Source: Maricaulis sp. (lineage in GTDB: Bacteria; Pseudomonadota; Alphaproteobacteria; Caulobacterales; Maricaulaceae). Taken from it: a DNA stretch of 64,000 nucleotides. The notes under the pieces were generated by a model that was given only the letters and a program-made list of their open reading frames with translations, was not told where the DNA came from and made no database searches. This document shows, in pieces, positions 42,858-51,745 of the stretch; position 1 is the stretch's first letter, and each line of letters opens with the position of its first letter. The position numbers and the translations under genes were made by a program. The stretch lies in the NCBI RefSeq assembly GCF_017642925.1, contig NZ_JAEPOL010000003.1, positions 1 through 64,000 on the forward strand, given 5' to 3'.

Positions 42858-43393
42858 GCCCGCTCGATCTCCGCGTCCAGCGCTTCGGGAACGGGCTCGC
42901 CCGGCAGGTAGAGCTTCACGGCACCCAGGGGAAAGCCGATCAGGCCGAGCCGTGCGATCTCCAGGGGCAGGCCTGTGTGCCGGCAGAAGGCGTCGATCGC
43001 CACCATCACCCGGTCATTGGCCGCGGCGAGTTCGGCCTGCAGCGCCTCCGGCGTATTGTCCGACATCAGCTCGCTGCGCCGGCAGCAGACCAGGATCAGC
43101 GCCTTGTCCGGCTCGGCGCGGCAGAAGCGCGGCGTCTCCAGCGCCGCTGCCAGTCCCGGCACCTCGCCGGGCTGATCGAGGGCTGCAAGAAAACGGGCAT
43201 GGAATGCGCCCAGCGTGTCCAGCCAGGCCCGCGCCAGTAGTCCCTCACGCGAACCGAAGCGATGGTAGAGCGAGCCGACCGAGACGCCGGTCTCCTCCAC
43301 CACGCTCTGCATGCGCACCTCGCCGTCACGCACCAGCATGCGGCCAACGGCCGCAAACACATCATCGTCGGAGAATGTTGACCGCCGGCCCAT
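42818..43393 (-). CDS. TetR-family regulator
   Basis: The 191-residue protein has an N-terminal helix-turn-helix (VEETGVSVGSLYHRFGSREGLLARAWLD) of the TetR type. The C-terminal ligand domain is not diagnostic. It is divergent from the small membrane protein at 43441-43812, with an operator-like direct repeat between them, so local repression of that gene is likely. It overlaps the convergent 42639-42857 gene by 40 bases at the 3' end. Confidence 0.88.
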   Translation of the reverse strand: MGRRSTFSDDDVFAAVGRMLVRDGEVRMQSVVEETGVSVGSLYHRFGSREGLLARAWLDTLGAFHARFLAALDQPGEVPGLAAALETPRFCRAEPDKALILVCCRRSELMSDNTPEALQAELAAANDRVMVAIDAFCRHTGLPLEIARLGLIGFPLGAVKLYLPGEPVPEALDAEIERAYRAVVLPRLASS

Positions 43394-43394
43394 A

Positions 43395-43416
43395 TTAGAA
43401 CATTATTTCTAGAACA
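43395..43416. promoter_or_regulatory. Operator-like repeats between TetR and membrane-protein genes
   Basis: TTAGAACA (43395-43402) and TCTAGAACA (43408-43416) repeat TAGAACA at a 14-base step, and the second includes the palindrome TTCTAGAA (43407-43414). This is a suitable TetR binding site in a 47-base divergent gap. Confidence 0.5.
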
Positions 43417-43440
43417 AACTTTCCAATACGAGTCACTATC

Positions 43441-43812
43441 ATGCCCCTCCTGCTCTGGCTAGCGGCCGCCATGGCCCTGCTCACCACACTGGTTCACACA
43501 TTCGCCGGCGGCCGGGAAGTCGCGCGGCCGCTGCTTGCCAGCAACGCCCTGCCACCGGCCTCGAAATGGCTGAACTATTATTGCTGGCATATCACCACCA
43601 TCCTGCTCGCCTTCATGGTGGCCGGATATGCCCTCGCCGCCTGGGATGCGGCTTACCGGCCGATCGCGCTTTTCCTGACGCCGCTGTGCGCCACGCTGAG
43701 TGTGCTCAGCGCGGCCGTCGCGGTGAAGGGCGGCATCGCGCCGCTCAAACTGCCCTCGACCAGCCTGTTCGCGGCTACGGCTGCGCTTGGCGTCGTCGGT
43801 CTCGCACTCTAG
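43441..43812 (+). CDS. Small multi-pass membrane protein
   Basis: The 123-residue protein has four predicted membrane helices (about 2-20, 46-67, 73-92 and 103-122). Motifs like TTLVHTFAGGREVARPLL and YYCWHITTILLA put histidines at helix ends, which is seen in small DUF-type membrane proteins of unknown function. It is divergent from the TetR gene, which probably represses it. The start ATG 43441 lies 47 bases from the TetR start, so the ribosome site and operator are crowded together. Confidence 0.65.
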   Translation: MPLLLWLAAAMALLTTLVHTFAGGREVARPLLASNALPPASKWLNYYCWHITTILLAFMVAGYALAAWDAAYRPIALFLTPLCATLSVLSAAVAVKGGIAPLKLPSTSLFAATAALGVVGLAL

Positions 43813-43844
43813 CGAACACGCGCGGTCTGACGGAGGGCCATCAT

Positions 43845-43879
43845 GAGAAAGGGCGCAGCCGGCCGGCCGCGCCCTTCTC
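43845..43879. terminator. Hairpin between convergent membrane protein and thiolase genes
   Basis: GAGAAAGGGCGC (43845-43856) pairs with GCGCCCTTCTC (43869-43879) with a single bulge, around a 12-base GC-rich loop. It sits between the stops at 43812 and 43901. There is no T run in either direction. Confidence 0.6.
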
Positions 43880-43900
43880 CGTTCCAGTGTGTCGAAACGC

Positions 43901-45091
43901 TTACACCATGCGCTCGACGGCCACGGCGGTTGCTTCACCGCCGCCGATGCACAGCGAGGCAACGCCCTTGGTCTTGCCGGCCTTTTCCAGCGCCGCCAGC
44001 AGCGTCACCATGATGCGGGCGCCGGAGGCGCCGATCGGGTGACCCAGGGCGCAGGCGCCACCATTGACGTTGATGATGTCGTGGGAAATGCCCAGCTCCT
44101 TCATCGCGATCATCGGCACGACGGCAAAAGCCTCGTTGATCTCCCACAGATCGACATCCTCGACCTGCCAGCCGGCCCGCTCGACGACCTTGCGCATGGC
44201 AGGCACCGGCGCGGTGGTGAAATAGGCCGGTTCGTGGGCATGGGCTGCCGTCGCGACGATACGGGCGATCGGCTTGATGCCGCGGCGCTCGGCTTCGGAC
44301 TGGCGCATCATCACCAGGGCTGCCGCACCGTCGGAGATGGCCGACGCATTGGCCGCCGTGACCGTACCGTCCTTGGAGAAGGCCGGACGCAGGGACGGGA
44401 TTTTCTCCGGCATCGCCTTGCGCGGCAGCTCGTCGGTATCGACCGTCACATCGCCCTTGCGGGTCTGGATCGTCACCGGCGTGATCTCGCGCTTGAAATC
44501 GCCCTCCTTGGTCGCGCGCTGGGCGCGGGCCAGGGTTTCCAGGGCGTAGGCATCCTGCTGTTCGCGGGTGAACTGGTGTTCTTCCGCGATCATGTCGGCA
44601 TAGACACCCATCGGCTTCTTCTCGTAGGCATCCTCGAGACCGTCCTGGGCCATGTGGTCCTTGATCGTGTCATGACCGTATTTGAAGCCTGCGCGATGCG
44701 TGGGCAGCATATGCGGCGCGTTGGTCATCGATTCCATGCCGCCGGCGATGATGATCTCGGCATCGCCCGAGGCAATCGCCGCGCGGCCCATGATCGCCGC
44801 CTGCATGCCCGAACCGCACATCTTGTTCAGCGTGGTCGCCTCGACGGATTTGGGCAGGCCGGCCTTGATCGCGGCCTGGCGGCCCGGCGCCTGGCCCTGG
44901 CCGGCCATCAGCACATTGCCCATCAGGATCTGGTCGACATCGTCGCCGGCGAGACCGGCCTCTTCCATCGCCGCCTTGACGGCAATCGCACCGAGTTCGT
45001 TGGCCGAAAGCGGCGCCAGCTCACCCAGCAGGCCGCCCATCGGGGTGCGGGCCATGCCGACGATGACAATGGGATCGTCGCTAGCACTCAT
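43901..45091 (-). CDS. Acetyl-CoA C-acetyltransferase (thiolase)
   Basis: The 396-residue thiolase has the nucleophile Cys92 in [11 protein letters not shown], His351 in [16 protein letters not shown] and second active Cys381 in [10 protein letters not shown]. Length and motifs fit a biosynthetic/degradative acetyl-CoA acetyltransferase (PhaA/AtoB type). No phaB or phaC is nearby, so polyhydroxyalkanoate synthesis is not shown. With the bkd operon 2 kb away it could serve isoleucine or leucine catabolism. It is monocistronic on the minus strand. Confidence 0.93.
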   Translation of the reverse strand: MSASDDPIVIVGMARTPMGGLLGELAPLSANELGAIAVKAAMEEAGLAGDDVDQILMGNVLMAGQGQAPGRQAAIKAGLPKSVEATTLNKMCGSGMQAAIMGRAAIASGDAEIIIAGGMESMTNAPHMLPTHRAGFKYGHDTIKDHMAQDGLEDAYEKKPMGVYADMIAEEHQFTREQQDAYALETLARAQRATKEGDFKREITPVTIQTRKGDVTVDTDELPRKAMPEKIPSLRPAFSKDGTVTAANASAISDGAAALVMMRQSEAERRGIKPIARIVATAAHAHEPAYFTTAPVPAMRKVVERAGWQVEDVDLWEINEAFAVVPMIAMKELGISHDIINVNGGACALGHPIGASGARIMVTLLAALEKAGKTKGVASLCIGGGEATAVAVERMV

Positions 45092-45135
45092 TTCGTGTCT
45101 CCTCAGGGGTTGGTTTCGTCTCTAGTCTGGCGCGC

Positions 45136-45642
45136 ATGATCGAAAGATGCGGCACAGCGTCAAGCATTTTCGCAGATGCGACATCGGCGGTCCGGACCTG
45201 GCCGCGATTGTCCGATTGGGGACAATCCCTTCTGCTGTTTGCCGTTTTCGCGCTCATCGCTGCCTATTTGGGGCAACATGAATCACTGTTCAAGTTTTCC
45301 CTGACCGATGAATGGCGGCCATTCATCGCCATTGCGGCAGCGGCAATCCTGGTCCCCGCGCTCGCCGAAGAGATGGTTTTCCGGGTCCTGCTCGGCGGCC
45401 GGACCGGCTGGCTGAGAGCCGCCCTCGCCCTGACCGCCTTCGTGCTCTGGCACCCCGTACAAGTCTGGCTCGGCCTGCCGATGGCCCAGCCGGTCTTCCT
45501 GGAGCCGGGCTTCCTGGCGATCGTCGCGCTGCTGGGACTGGCCTGCACCCTCGCCTGGCACCGCAGCGGCTCGGTCTGGCCCGCCGTCATGATCCACTGG
45601 CTGACCGTGGTGGCCTGGAAAGGACTGACGGTTCCGGGTTAG
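45136..45642 (+). CDS. CPBP-family intramembrane glutamic protease
   Basis: The 168-residue membrane protein is of the CPBP (Abi/Rce1) type. The catalytic motifs are AEEMVFRVLLGG (EExxxR) near residue 78, LWHPVQVWLG with His around 104, and a C-terminal HW in VMIHWLTVVAW. Four or five hydrophobic segments are present. CPBP proteins cleave prenylated or other peptides within the membrane; the substrate is unknown. Its stop overlaps the convergent toxin gene by four bases. Confidence 0.82.
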   Translation: MIERCGTASSIFADATSAVRTWPRLSDWGQSLLLFAVFALIAAYLGQHESLFKFSLTDEWRPFIAIAAAAILVPALAEEMVFRVLLGGRTGWLRAALALTAFVLWHPVQVWLGLPMAQPVFLEPGFLAIVALLGLACTLAWHRSGSVWPAVMIHWLTVVAWKGLTVPG

Positions 45643-45953
45643 GCGTCGTCTTCGCCGGAAAACAGAAACAAGAGGGCTCGATGCCCCTCCACAATGCGTG
45701 CCACTTCCAGCTGATCATCAGAATACCGGAACAGGATCAAGTAATTGCCCTCAGGCACACATCTCATCCCGGCTCCCAGCTCTTCGCAGGACCGGCCGAG
45801 CTTGAAGGGCGTTTCGCAAAGGCTCGAACACCGTTGCGAAAGTCGTTCTACAAAGCGATGAGCGACCGTACTGCTCCCGCTTTTCTCAGCGATATAGGCC
45901 GCTATCATATCCAGATCGTCCAGCGCCCGCCGTGTCAGCCGAAGCGCAAACAA
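45639..45953 (-). CDS. RelE/ParE-family toxin
   Basis: The 104-residue protein has ParE/RelE features: an N-terminal LRLTRRALDDLDMIAAYIAEKSG, then FVERLSQRCSSLCETPFKLGRSC, and a C-terminal core MRCVPEGNYLILFRYSDDQLEVARIVEGHRAL. RelE toxins cleave mRNA on the ribosome, while ParE toxins inhibit gyrase; the position and partner (a ParD-like protein) favour ParE. The start is TTG 45953, which overlaps the palindrome at 45951-45965, with a weak ribosome site, so translation probably depends on the upstream antitoxin. It overlaps the CPBP stop. Confidence 0.82.
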   Translation of the reverse strand: MFALRLTRRALDDLDMIAAYIAEKSGSSTVAHRFVERLSQRCSSLCETPFKLGRSCEELGAGMRCVPEGNYLILFRYSDDQLEVARIVEGHRALLFLFSGEDDA

Positions 45954-45965
45954 GACTAAGTCTTG
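45951..45965. promoter_or_regulatory. Perfect palindrome at the antitoxin/toxin junction
   Basis: CAAGACT-a-AGTCTTG is a perfect 15-bp inverted repeat that spans the antitoxin stop codon and contains the toxin's TTG start. It could fold in the mRNA and limit toxin translation. Confidence 0.5.
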
Positions 45966-46201
45966 TCCGACCCAAGCCGCCGGGCCGTTTGCCTCAGGTG
46001 CGCCTTCACCTCTTCCGGCGTATAGCGCCGGGGGTCGGCCAAAGCCTCTTCCAGCGACTGCCGCAACTCAGCCAGCCTCGCCTCGCGTTCAGAAATGAGG
46101 CGCAAACCGTCTTCCACCACTTCGGCCTCCGTCTTGTAACGGCCCTGCTCCACCTGCTCTTTGACGAAAACCTGCCAGCGCTTGTCGAGCGAAATGGACA
46201 T
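45956..46201 (-). CDS. ParD-like antitoxin
   Basis: The 81-residue protein begins MSISLDKRWQVFVKEQVEQGRYKTEAEVVEDGLRL, the ribbon-helix-helix DNA-binding segment of ParD, followed by a helical toxin-neutralising tail rich in Glu, Arg and Ala. A strong AAGGAGG ribosome site precedes ATG 46201. It is upstream of and two bases from the toxin start, in the usual antitoxin-first order. The promoter lies next to the palindromic repeat at 46303-46460. Confidence 0.85.
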   Translation of the reverse strand: MSISLDKRWQVFVKEQVEQGRYKTEAEVVEDGLRLISEREARLAELRQSLEEALADPRRYTPEEVKAHLRQTARRLGSDKT

Positions 46202-46302
46202 GGAACGCCTCCTTCTGGTTGCAATTCTAGCACGCTTCGGTGCGGAATGCTCCCCTTTTGTTCCGCTGTGACGGAGAGTATTTTCGTCGGCCATACATAC
46301 GC

Positions 46303-46460
46303 CGTCATCCCACGGTCCCTGCGCAGCAGGGATCCGGGGGACCTCAGCTAACCTGTCGGCAAGTCTGGCGCGCCGCTGCCACAGCCTGTTGTCCACCTGG
46401 ATAGCTGAGGTCCCCCGGACCACCCGCCTCCGCTTCGCGCAGGCTGGCCGGGGGATGACG
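46303..46460. repeat. CGTCATCCC-ended palindromic repeat element, long copy
   Basis: The 158-bp element has outer ends CGTCATCCC (46303-46311) and GGGATGACG (46452-46460). Perfect 17-bp internal arms, CCGGGGGACCTCAGCTA (46334-46350) and its complement (46402-46418), enclose 51 bases. It is the same family as 1798-1929. It separates the TA pair from mnmA. No gene is found in 46202-46518. Confidence 0.85.
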
Positions 46461-46518
46461 GTGTGTGAAGGCAGGAAAGGAACGCCCGGGAACGCGCCAC
46501 GGACACACGCCCCTGCCC

Positions 46519-47736
46519 TCACCCGATCAGCCGCACACCCGTACCCGCATTGCCGCGCCCGCTCGTCGACGCGATCCAGCCGCCGCCCAGCACGCGGTCT
46601 TCGTCGTCGCTGGAATAGAAGACGCAGGCCTGGCCCGGCGCGACGCCCTCCTCGCCCTTGGCGAGGACGACGCTGACGCTGTCACCGTCGACGGCCAGGG
46701 CGGCGGGCACGGGCGGCCGCGTCGAGCGCACCTTCACGCGCACGGGCGCGCCGTCCGACAGGGCGTCGTCGCCCAGCCAGTTGATCTCCTTCAGGCCGAT
46801 CGTATCGACTTCCAGAGCCTCGCGCGGGCCGACAATCACCTGCGCCGTTTCAGCGTCCAGACGCACGACATAAAGCGGGTCGCCCAGGGCGATGTTCAGC
46901 CCGCGGCGCTGACCGACCGTATAGCGGATCACCCCGTCATGATTGCCCAGCACCCGGCCGTCGACATGCACGATCTCACCCGGACGCGAGGCGCCGGGAC
47001 GGACTTTCTCGACAATGTCGACATAGCGGCCCTGGGGCACAAAGCAGATGTCCTGGCTGTCCGGCTTGTCGGCGACGACGAGGCCGAAGGCTTCAGCCAG
47101 CTGGCGCGTCTGGTCCTTGTTGAGATGACCCAGCGGGAAGCGCAGGAAATCCAGCTGCTCATGCGTGGTCGCGAACAGGAAGTAGGACTGGTCCTTGCCG
47201 GCATCGGCGGCCCGGCGCAGCTCCGGCCCGTTCGGCCCGGCCACACGCTGGATGTAATGCCCGGTCGCCATACAGGCCGCACCCAGCTGGCGCGCCGTGT
47301 CCAGCAGATCGGCAAACTTGACCGTCTGGTTGCAGCGCACGCAGGGAATGGGCGTGTAGCCGGCCAGATAGGTATCGGCGAACTCCTCGATCACCGCCTC
47401 GCGGAACCGGCTTTCATAATCGAGCACATAATGCGGAAAGCCGCAGGCCTCGGCGACGCGCTTGGCGTCGTAGATGTCCTGACCGGCACAGCAGGCGCCC
47501 TTCTTCTGGATCGCGGCGCCATGATCGTAAAGCTGCAGCGTCACGCCGACGACGTCATAGCCGGCGCGGTGCAGCACGGCCGCCGTGACGGAACTGTCGA
47601 CGCCGCCGGACATGGCCACCACAACGCGATGGTCTGCCGGGTTGCCGCCCAGCCCCAGCGGATCGCCGGACAGGTTGAATTCGGAAAGCAGTGCATCGGC
47701 GCGCGCCAGGGCGTCGCCGGAAACCAGCGTGGTCAT
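46519..47736 (-). CDS. mnmA: tRNA-specific 2-thiouridylase MnmA
   Basis: The 405-residue enzyme thiolates uridine 34 of tRNA-Glu, Gln and Lys. The PP-loop is [18 protein letters not shown] near residues 38-55. The sulfur-carrying cysteines lie in [14 protein letters not shown] and [18 protein letters not shown]. Other family blocks are MATGHY, DQSYFLF and [10 protein letters not shown]. The N-terminus is about 30 residues longer than E. coli MnmA, which is common in alphaproteobacteria. It is monocistronic on the minus strand, flanked upstream by the small membrane protein. Confidence 0.95.
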   Translation of the reverse strand: MTTLVSGDALARADALLSEFNLSGDPLGLGGNPADHRVVVAMSGGVDSSVTAAVLHRAGYDVVGVTLQLYDHGAAIQKKGACCAGQDIYDAKRVAEACGFPHYVLDYESRFREAVIEEFADTYLAGYTPIPCVRCNQTVKFADLLDTARQLGAACMATGHYIQRVAGPNGPELRRAADAGKDQSYFLFATTHEQLDFLRFPLGHLNKDQTRQLAEAFGLVVADKPDSQDICFVPQGRYVDIVEKVRPGASRPGEIVHVDGRVLGNHDGVIRYTVGQRRGLNIALGDPLYVVRLDAETAQVIVGPREALEVDTIGLKEINWLGDDALSDGAPVRVKVRSTRPPVPAALAVDGDSVSVVLAKGEEGVAPGQACVFYSSDDEDRVLGGGWIASTSGRGNAGTGVRLIG

Positions 47737-47840
47737 TCTTGCGCCTCCAACGGGGTCAAGGCCCGGAGCAAACGGTTATCGATTGCGGTGATATAGAAGA
47801 AAGGGAGCGCAATGACGAGTCGGTCAGGCTCACGCCAAGG

Positions 47841-48143
47841 TCAAAGCCCGAAAGAGAGCTGGTCTCTCCAAGCCAGAAAAAACAAAACCCCAATTCCGAG
47901 GACTATGGCGATCAGCCAAACTCCAGGATTGGTAGTGTCCATCCGATCAAAGACATCGCGCGGGGCTTCGCCGTCGGCTCTGGTTGATCTTGCGGACAGG
48001 ACAAACCAAACAACACCCAGCCCGACGATGCTGACAACGGTGGCGACAGTAGCAGCAAGGCCTGGTTCTCCGCCATTTAACAGGAGAGCCAACGCGAAGA
48101 CGGCACACCACAGCCCTACTATTGCAGCAAGAGCAGCTTTCAT
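47841..48143 (-). CDS. Small membrane protein
   Basis: The 100-residue protein has three predicted membrane helices (about 4-21, 30-49 and 74-93), joined by short charged loops (RSTRADGEAPRDVFDRMDTTN between the second and third). No family is recognised. The base composition is less GC-rich than its neighbours (near 53-55%), a mild sign of different history. It stands alone between mnmA and flgL. Its translation start is ATG 48143; no clear operon partner is seen. Confidence 0.5.
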   Translation of the reverse strand: MKAALAAIVGLWCAVFALALLLNGGEPGLAATVATVVSIVGLGVVWFVLSARSTRADGEAPRDVFDRMDTTNPGVWLIAIVLGIGVLFFLAWRDQLSFGL

Positions 48144-48199
48144 GAAGCTAGCTTATTCGAGATAGCCACTCGCACAATGCTCAGCCCCGCAACGGCGCG

Positions 48200-49114
48200 C
48201 TACCGCAGATAGTTCAGCAGCGAAACCTGGTTCAGCGAGGAGAAGGTCGCCGCCGAGACCTGCACGGCCGTCTGGGCCTGCTGGAAACGGGTCGCGGCCT
48301 CGGCCATGTCGGCGTCCTCGATGTCGGAAATCATCAGGGTGATGAAGTCCTGGCGCTCGACATGATTGGTCTTCAGATTCTCCACATGCGCCTGCCGCGT
48401 ACCGTTCTCGCCGACGCGGGCATGCAGATTGTCCAGCGCAGACACGACATTCTGGATCTCGGTCTGCAGGAAGGCTTCCTGCGCCGCGGAAAGCGGGCTG
48501 GCGAAGGGCCCGTTCGGGCCTGCGTCGAAATCGGCGATCCGCTTGAAGGACGCCATCACATCGCCGCCGACATCGCTGGCCAGCATACCCACCTCGATCG
48601 AATAGTTCTGGTCGAGCTGGACCTGCGGCTTGCGGTCATTGTTCTGGAAGGCCTCGTCGGCATTCGCCATGGGCACAAGGTCCGACAGATCCGAAATTCC
48701 GACCGACGGCACATCGGTGCGCGTGCCGCTGAACAGATAGGTGCCGGCATGCTGCGTATTGAGCGCGTTGGTGACCTCGTAGAAGGCCTCGCGCGTCTGC
48801 TGCATGATGTAGTCGCCTTCCTTGGTGGTGATCGCAAGGCGCAGGCTGTTGGCGGCGTCGGCGATCTGCTCCAGCGCCGTGTCCTGGGCGGCCAGCCGGG
48901 TCTCGGTGCGCGTCGCAGCTTCCTCATAGCTCTTGGCCTGGGTTTCCGCGGCGCGGGCGGCCGACAGCATCTCGGCCTGATAGCCGACGCCCTTGAGATC
49001 GTGCACCAGCTTGCCGGTCGTCAGCTGTTGCTGCGCCTCGAACATCTGCTTCTGGGCCTTCATCAGGTCCATCAGCGCCGACTGGTTGGCGGCATAGGTG
49101 GAAATGCGCGTCAT
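48200..49114 (-). CDS. flgL: Flagellar hook-associated protein 3
   Basis: The 304-residue hook-filament junction protein is flagellin-like. The N-terminus MTRISTYAANQSALMDLMKAQKQM and C-terminus VQVSAATFSSLNQVSLLNYL form the paired coiled-coil ends typical of FlgL/flagellin. It follows flgK by 14 bases on the same strand and is secreted through the flagellar export gate (FlhA, at 61.7 kb). It is the second gene of the flgK-flgL operon. Confidence 0.93.
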   Translation of the reverse strand: MTRISTYAANQSALMDLMKAQKQMFEAQQQLTTGKLVHDLKGVGYQAEMLSAARAAETQAKSYEEAATRTETRLAAQDTALEQIADAANSLRLAITTKEGDYIMQQTREAFYEVTNALNTQHAGTYLFSGTRTDVPSVGISDLSDLVPMANADEAFQNNDRKPQVQLDQNYSIEVGMLASDVGGDVMASFKRIADFDAGPNGPFASPLSAAQEAFLQTEIQNVVSALDNLHARVGENGTRQAHVENLKTNHVERQDFITLMISDIEDADMAEAATRFQQAQTAVQVSAATFSSLNQVSLLNYLR

Positions 49115-49128
49115 GAGTACAAAACCTC

Positions 49129-51270
49129 CTAGATGATATTCAGGAGAATATCGGTCATTTCCTTGGCGGCCTGCAGCATGCGGGCCGATGCGTTGTAGGA
49201 TGTCTGGAAGCGCGTCATCGCGGCGAGTTCCTCGTCGAGATTGACCCCTTCCACATCGGTGCGTTTCTGGGCCGCGGTCTCACGCAACACGGCGGCCGAC
49301 TCAGCAACACTCTCGGCGCGCGAGGCGCGAGAGCCGACCGCACCGGCCATGCGGGACGCGTAGTCCTGCAGGCTCACCGTCGTGCGGTTGAGCGAACCGG
49401 CTGCATCGAAGCTGCGGGGATTGGTCAAGGCGCCCTGCAGGGCGATGCCGCCGCGATTGTCGCCGGCCGTCACCACGACATCGCCGACAACCGTCGCGCC
49501 ATCGATGTCCAGCTGGGCCAGGGCCAGCCGCGAGGCGTTCGACCGGATTGCCGGATCGACCCCGAAGCTTTCCGAACGCCCGGCGCGGGCTTCCAGGCCG
49601 ACGCCGAAGATTTCCGAGAAGGCCAGGCCCGAACCCGGCCGCGACGTGGTGTCGCCGGTCAGGTTGACATCGAAGGCCTCATAGCCGGCATTCGGCGTCG
49701 AGGTCAGCTCGCCATTGGCGTCGAGGCTGAAGGTGACATAACGGCCGACACCCGTTGTGGTGTTGTTCAGCGCGGCGATGACATCGTTGAAGCTCTGACC
49801 GGCGACCATCGGGATGTCGACCGTCGTAACCCGGTCACCCGCTGCCGTCTTCACTTCAAAGCTGATCGTGGAACCGCCGGCAAATCCGTGCAGCTCAGCA
49901 CCGGTCATGCCGGTTTCGAAAAAGCCGGGCTTGGCCGACTGCACGACATCATTGAGACCGAAGAAGTGCGCAAAACCGCGGCCGCCCCGGTCGCTGGGAT
50001 TGACGTCATCCTGCAGGGTGGCGATACCGTTGGCCGCGGCATCCGCGGCAATCGTCAGCTGGCCATTGGCAAAACTGGCCGACCCGACACCGCCCAGCGC
50101 CGTGTCGATCGCCGTGGTCAGGCTGGCCACCGTCGTACCGATCGCAGCGGCCGGACCGCCATCGACCGACAGCGTGCCGGCGTCAAAATCGATATCGACG
50201 CGCCGAACCAGCGTGCCGGTATTGTCCGTCACGGCCAGCGTGGTCGCGCCCGTGAAATTGTGCAAGTCCGTGCCTTCCAGGCCGGTATTGCGACCACTCA
50301 GCGTCTGCGGCGGCGGATAGGCGGTGGCATTGTTGTGTGCCGCGTTCAGCGCGTCGGCTGCGCCCGCGGTCAGCTCGGCCAGCTCTTCGGCCATGGCGGG
50401 CAATTCCTTGTCCCGCATGTCGATGAGCGCGCGCAGCTCGCCGCTGGTGATATGGCTGTCCAGCTGTTGCGCCGTGCCGCCATTGGGCGGCTGGACGAAG
50501 ATGTTGCCGTAATCGATGCCATAGGCACCCGTGCCGCCGGCATCATAGCTCAGCTTGGCCGGGTAATTGTCCAGCAGCAGCACGCCATCGCCGGTACGCA
50601 CCACGACCCGGCCGTCAGGCTGGTAGTCCGAGCGTACGTCCATGTATTGCGACAGTTCGTCCAGCAGTTCGGACTGGCGGTTCTCGGCGCCGGACGTGTC
50701 GCCGCCGGTCGTGGCGAGGCTCTGGACGCTGGAATTGAGCTCATAGAGCTCGTTGATGATCTCGTTGACCCGCGTGACATTGGCATTGATCTTCGAGTCC
50801 GACTCCAGACGGTAGTTCCGGATCTCGCCGGACAGGCGCTTGGCCTCGTCGAAGAAGGATTGCAGGTCGGAAGCCGCCGACAGGCGCGCCACGGCGAGGG
50901 TCGGATCGACACTCGCCTGCGACAGGCCGGAGAAAGCCGCATTCATGCGCGAGAACAGCGAGCCGGCATCGTCCAGCTTGCCGAATTGCGACTGCACCCG
51001 GTCGAGCATGTTGGCGCTCAGCTCGGCCGCACCGGCATCGCTGATCGCCCGCAGGGACGCGATCTGGAGGTGGCGGTCGACAATCCGGTGGATGCCGACG
51101 ACTTCCACACCCATCGCCACGCCGCCGACATTGCGGGCCTGCAGGAGCGCTTCCGTGCGGGCATAGCCGGGTGTGTTGACGTTGGCGACATTGTTGGACG
51201 TGGCGCGCAGGCCGGCCTGGCTGGCCGAAAGGCCCGACAGCGCGTTTCCGAGGATTCCGTTCAGCGACAT
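49129..51270 (-). CDS. flgK: Flagellar hook-associated protein 1
   Basis: The 713-residue hook-filament junction protein has the N-terminal rod/hook motif LNGILGNALSGLSASQAGLRATSNNVANVNTPGYAR and a C-terminal helix ending in DILLNII, the paired termini of axial proteins. The middle domain is long and Thr/Gly-rich. It heads the flgK-flgL operon on the minus strand. I found no canonical sigma-54 site in the 475-base upstream gap on this strand, so its promoter is unassigned. Confidence 0.95.
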   Translation of the reverse strand: MSLNGILGNALSGLSASQAGLRATSNNVANVNTPGYARTEALLQARNVGGVAMGVEVVGIHRIVDRHLQIASLRAISDAGAAELSANMLDRVQSQFGKLDDAGSLFSRMNAAFSGLSQASVDPTLAVARLSAASDLQSFFDEAKRLSGEIRNYRLESDSKINANVTRVNEIINELYELNSSVQSLATTGGDTSGAENRQSELLDELSQYMDVRSDYQPDGRVVVRTGDGVLLLDNYPAKLSYDAGGTGAYGIDYGNIFVQPPNGGTAQQLDSHITSGELRALIDMRDKELPAMAEELAELTAGAADALNAAHNNATAYPPPQTLSGRNTGLEGTDLHNFTGATTLAVTDNTGTLVRRVDIDFDAGTLSVDGGPAAAIGTTVASLTTAIDTALGGVGSASFANGQLTIAADAAANGIATLQDDVNPSDRGGRGFAHFFGLNDVVQSAKPGFFETGMTGAELHGFAGGSTISFEVKTAAGDRVTTVDIPMVAGQSFNDVIAALNNTTTGVGRYVTFSLDANGELTSTPNAGYEAFDVNLTGDTTSRPGSGLAFSEIFGVGLEARAGRSESFGVDPAIRSNASRLALAQLDIDGATVVGDVVVTAGDNRGGIALQGALTNPRSFDAAGSLNRTTVSLQDYASRMAGAVGSRASRAESVAESAAVLRETAAQKRTDVEGVNLDEELAAMTRFQTSYNASARMLQAAKEMTDILLNII

Positions 51271-51705
51271 GTTCCGCTCCCTGCGCGCAGGCCGATCAGA
51301 CGGGCCGGGCGGTCAATTCTGCCGCCGGCACGGCAAGCCTTGCCGGGTCGCCAGGGGCGGCGCACACCGTGTTCAAGCCAAGCTGCCATCTCGTAACCCA
51401 TTGTGATAATTCGACCTTTGCGCATTCGATCTGTTCAGCGGCCATCCGCGAGACGGATCGGCCTGTTCCTGACGTCGCAAGGGGCGGGCCAGTTTTCCGA
51501 TGACCGCACCGGCCTCTGTCCGGCACCCGGGAAACCGTGCCGGGAGAACAGGATCGCGCCCGCGCGCGAGGCCGGGCGGGTGCGTGAGGCGCAGACCGGC
51601 AGCTTCGGCCCACCACCGGGAAAGTTTCGCCGGGCAGAACCCGTCGAGCCACCCGGTTACCGGGAAATTAATACGTATTTTCTGATGGTTAGATCAAATC
51701 GAAAC
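51271..51705. other. Intergenic region between flgK and fliK
   Basis: About 435 bases with no convincing gene. It should hold the flgK-flgL promoter. A 16-base stretch near 51380 that resembles half a sigma-54 site on the minus strand has the wrong spacing. The base composition is ordinary until about 51660, after which it becomes AT-rich ahead of the fliK promoter. Confidence 0.5.
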
Positions 51706-51720
51706 TGGCACGCCCCTTGC
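51706..51720 (+). promoter_or_regulatory. Sigma-54 (RpoN) promoter of the fliK-flgD-flgE operon
   Basis: TGGCACGCCCCTTGC matches the -24/-12 consensus TGGCAC-N5-TTGC exactly. The transcription start should fall about 12 bases beyond the GC, near 51731, leaving about 15 bases before the fliK ATG at 51746. FlbD, encoded at 60316-61686, is the expected activator. Confidence 0.85.
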
Positions 51721-51745
51721 GACCGGATCGGCAAGCCAGGCGCGG

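Noticed and set aside
43845-43879. A canonical intrinsic terminator between the membrane protein and thiolase genes
   Set aside because: The hairpin is good but has no T run on either strand, so it is listed only as a probable hairpin.
51365-51400. A sigma-54-like sequence on the minus strand ahead of flgK
   Set aside because: TGGCA is present but the TTG is at the wrong distance from it, so the -24/-12 spacing is not met.
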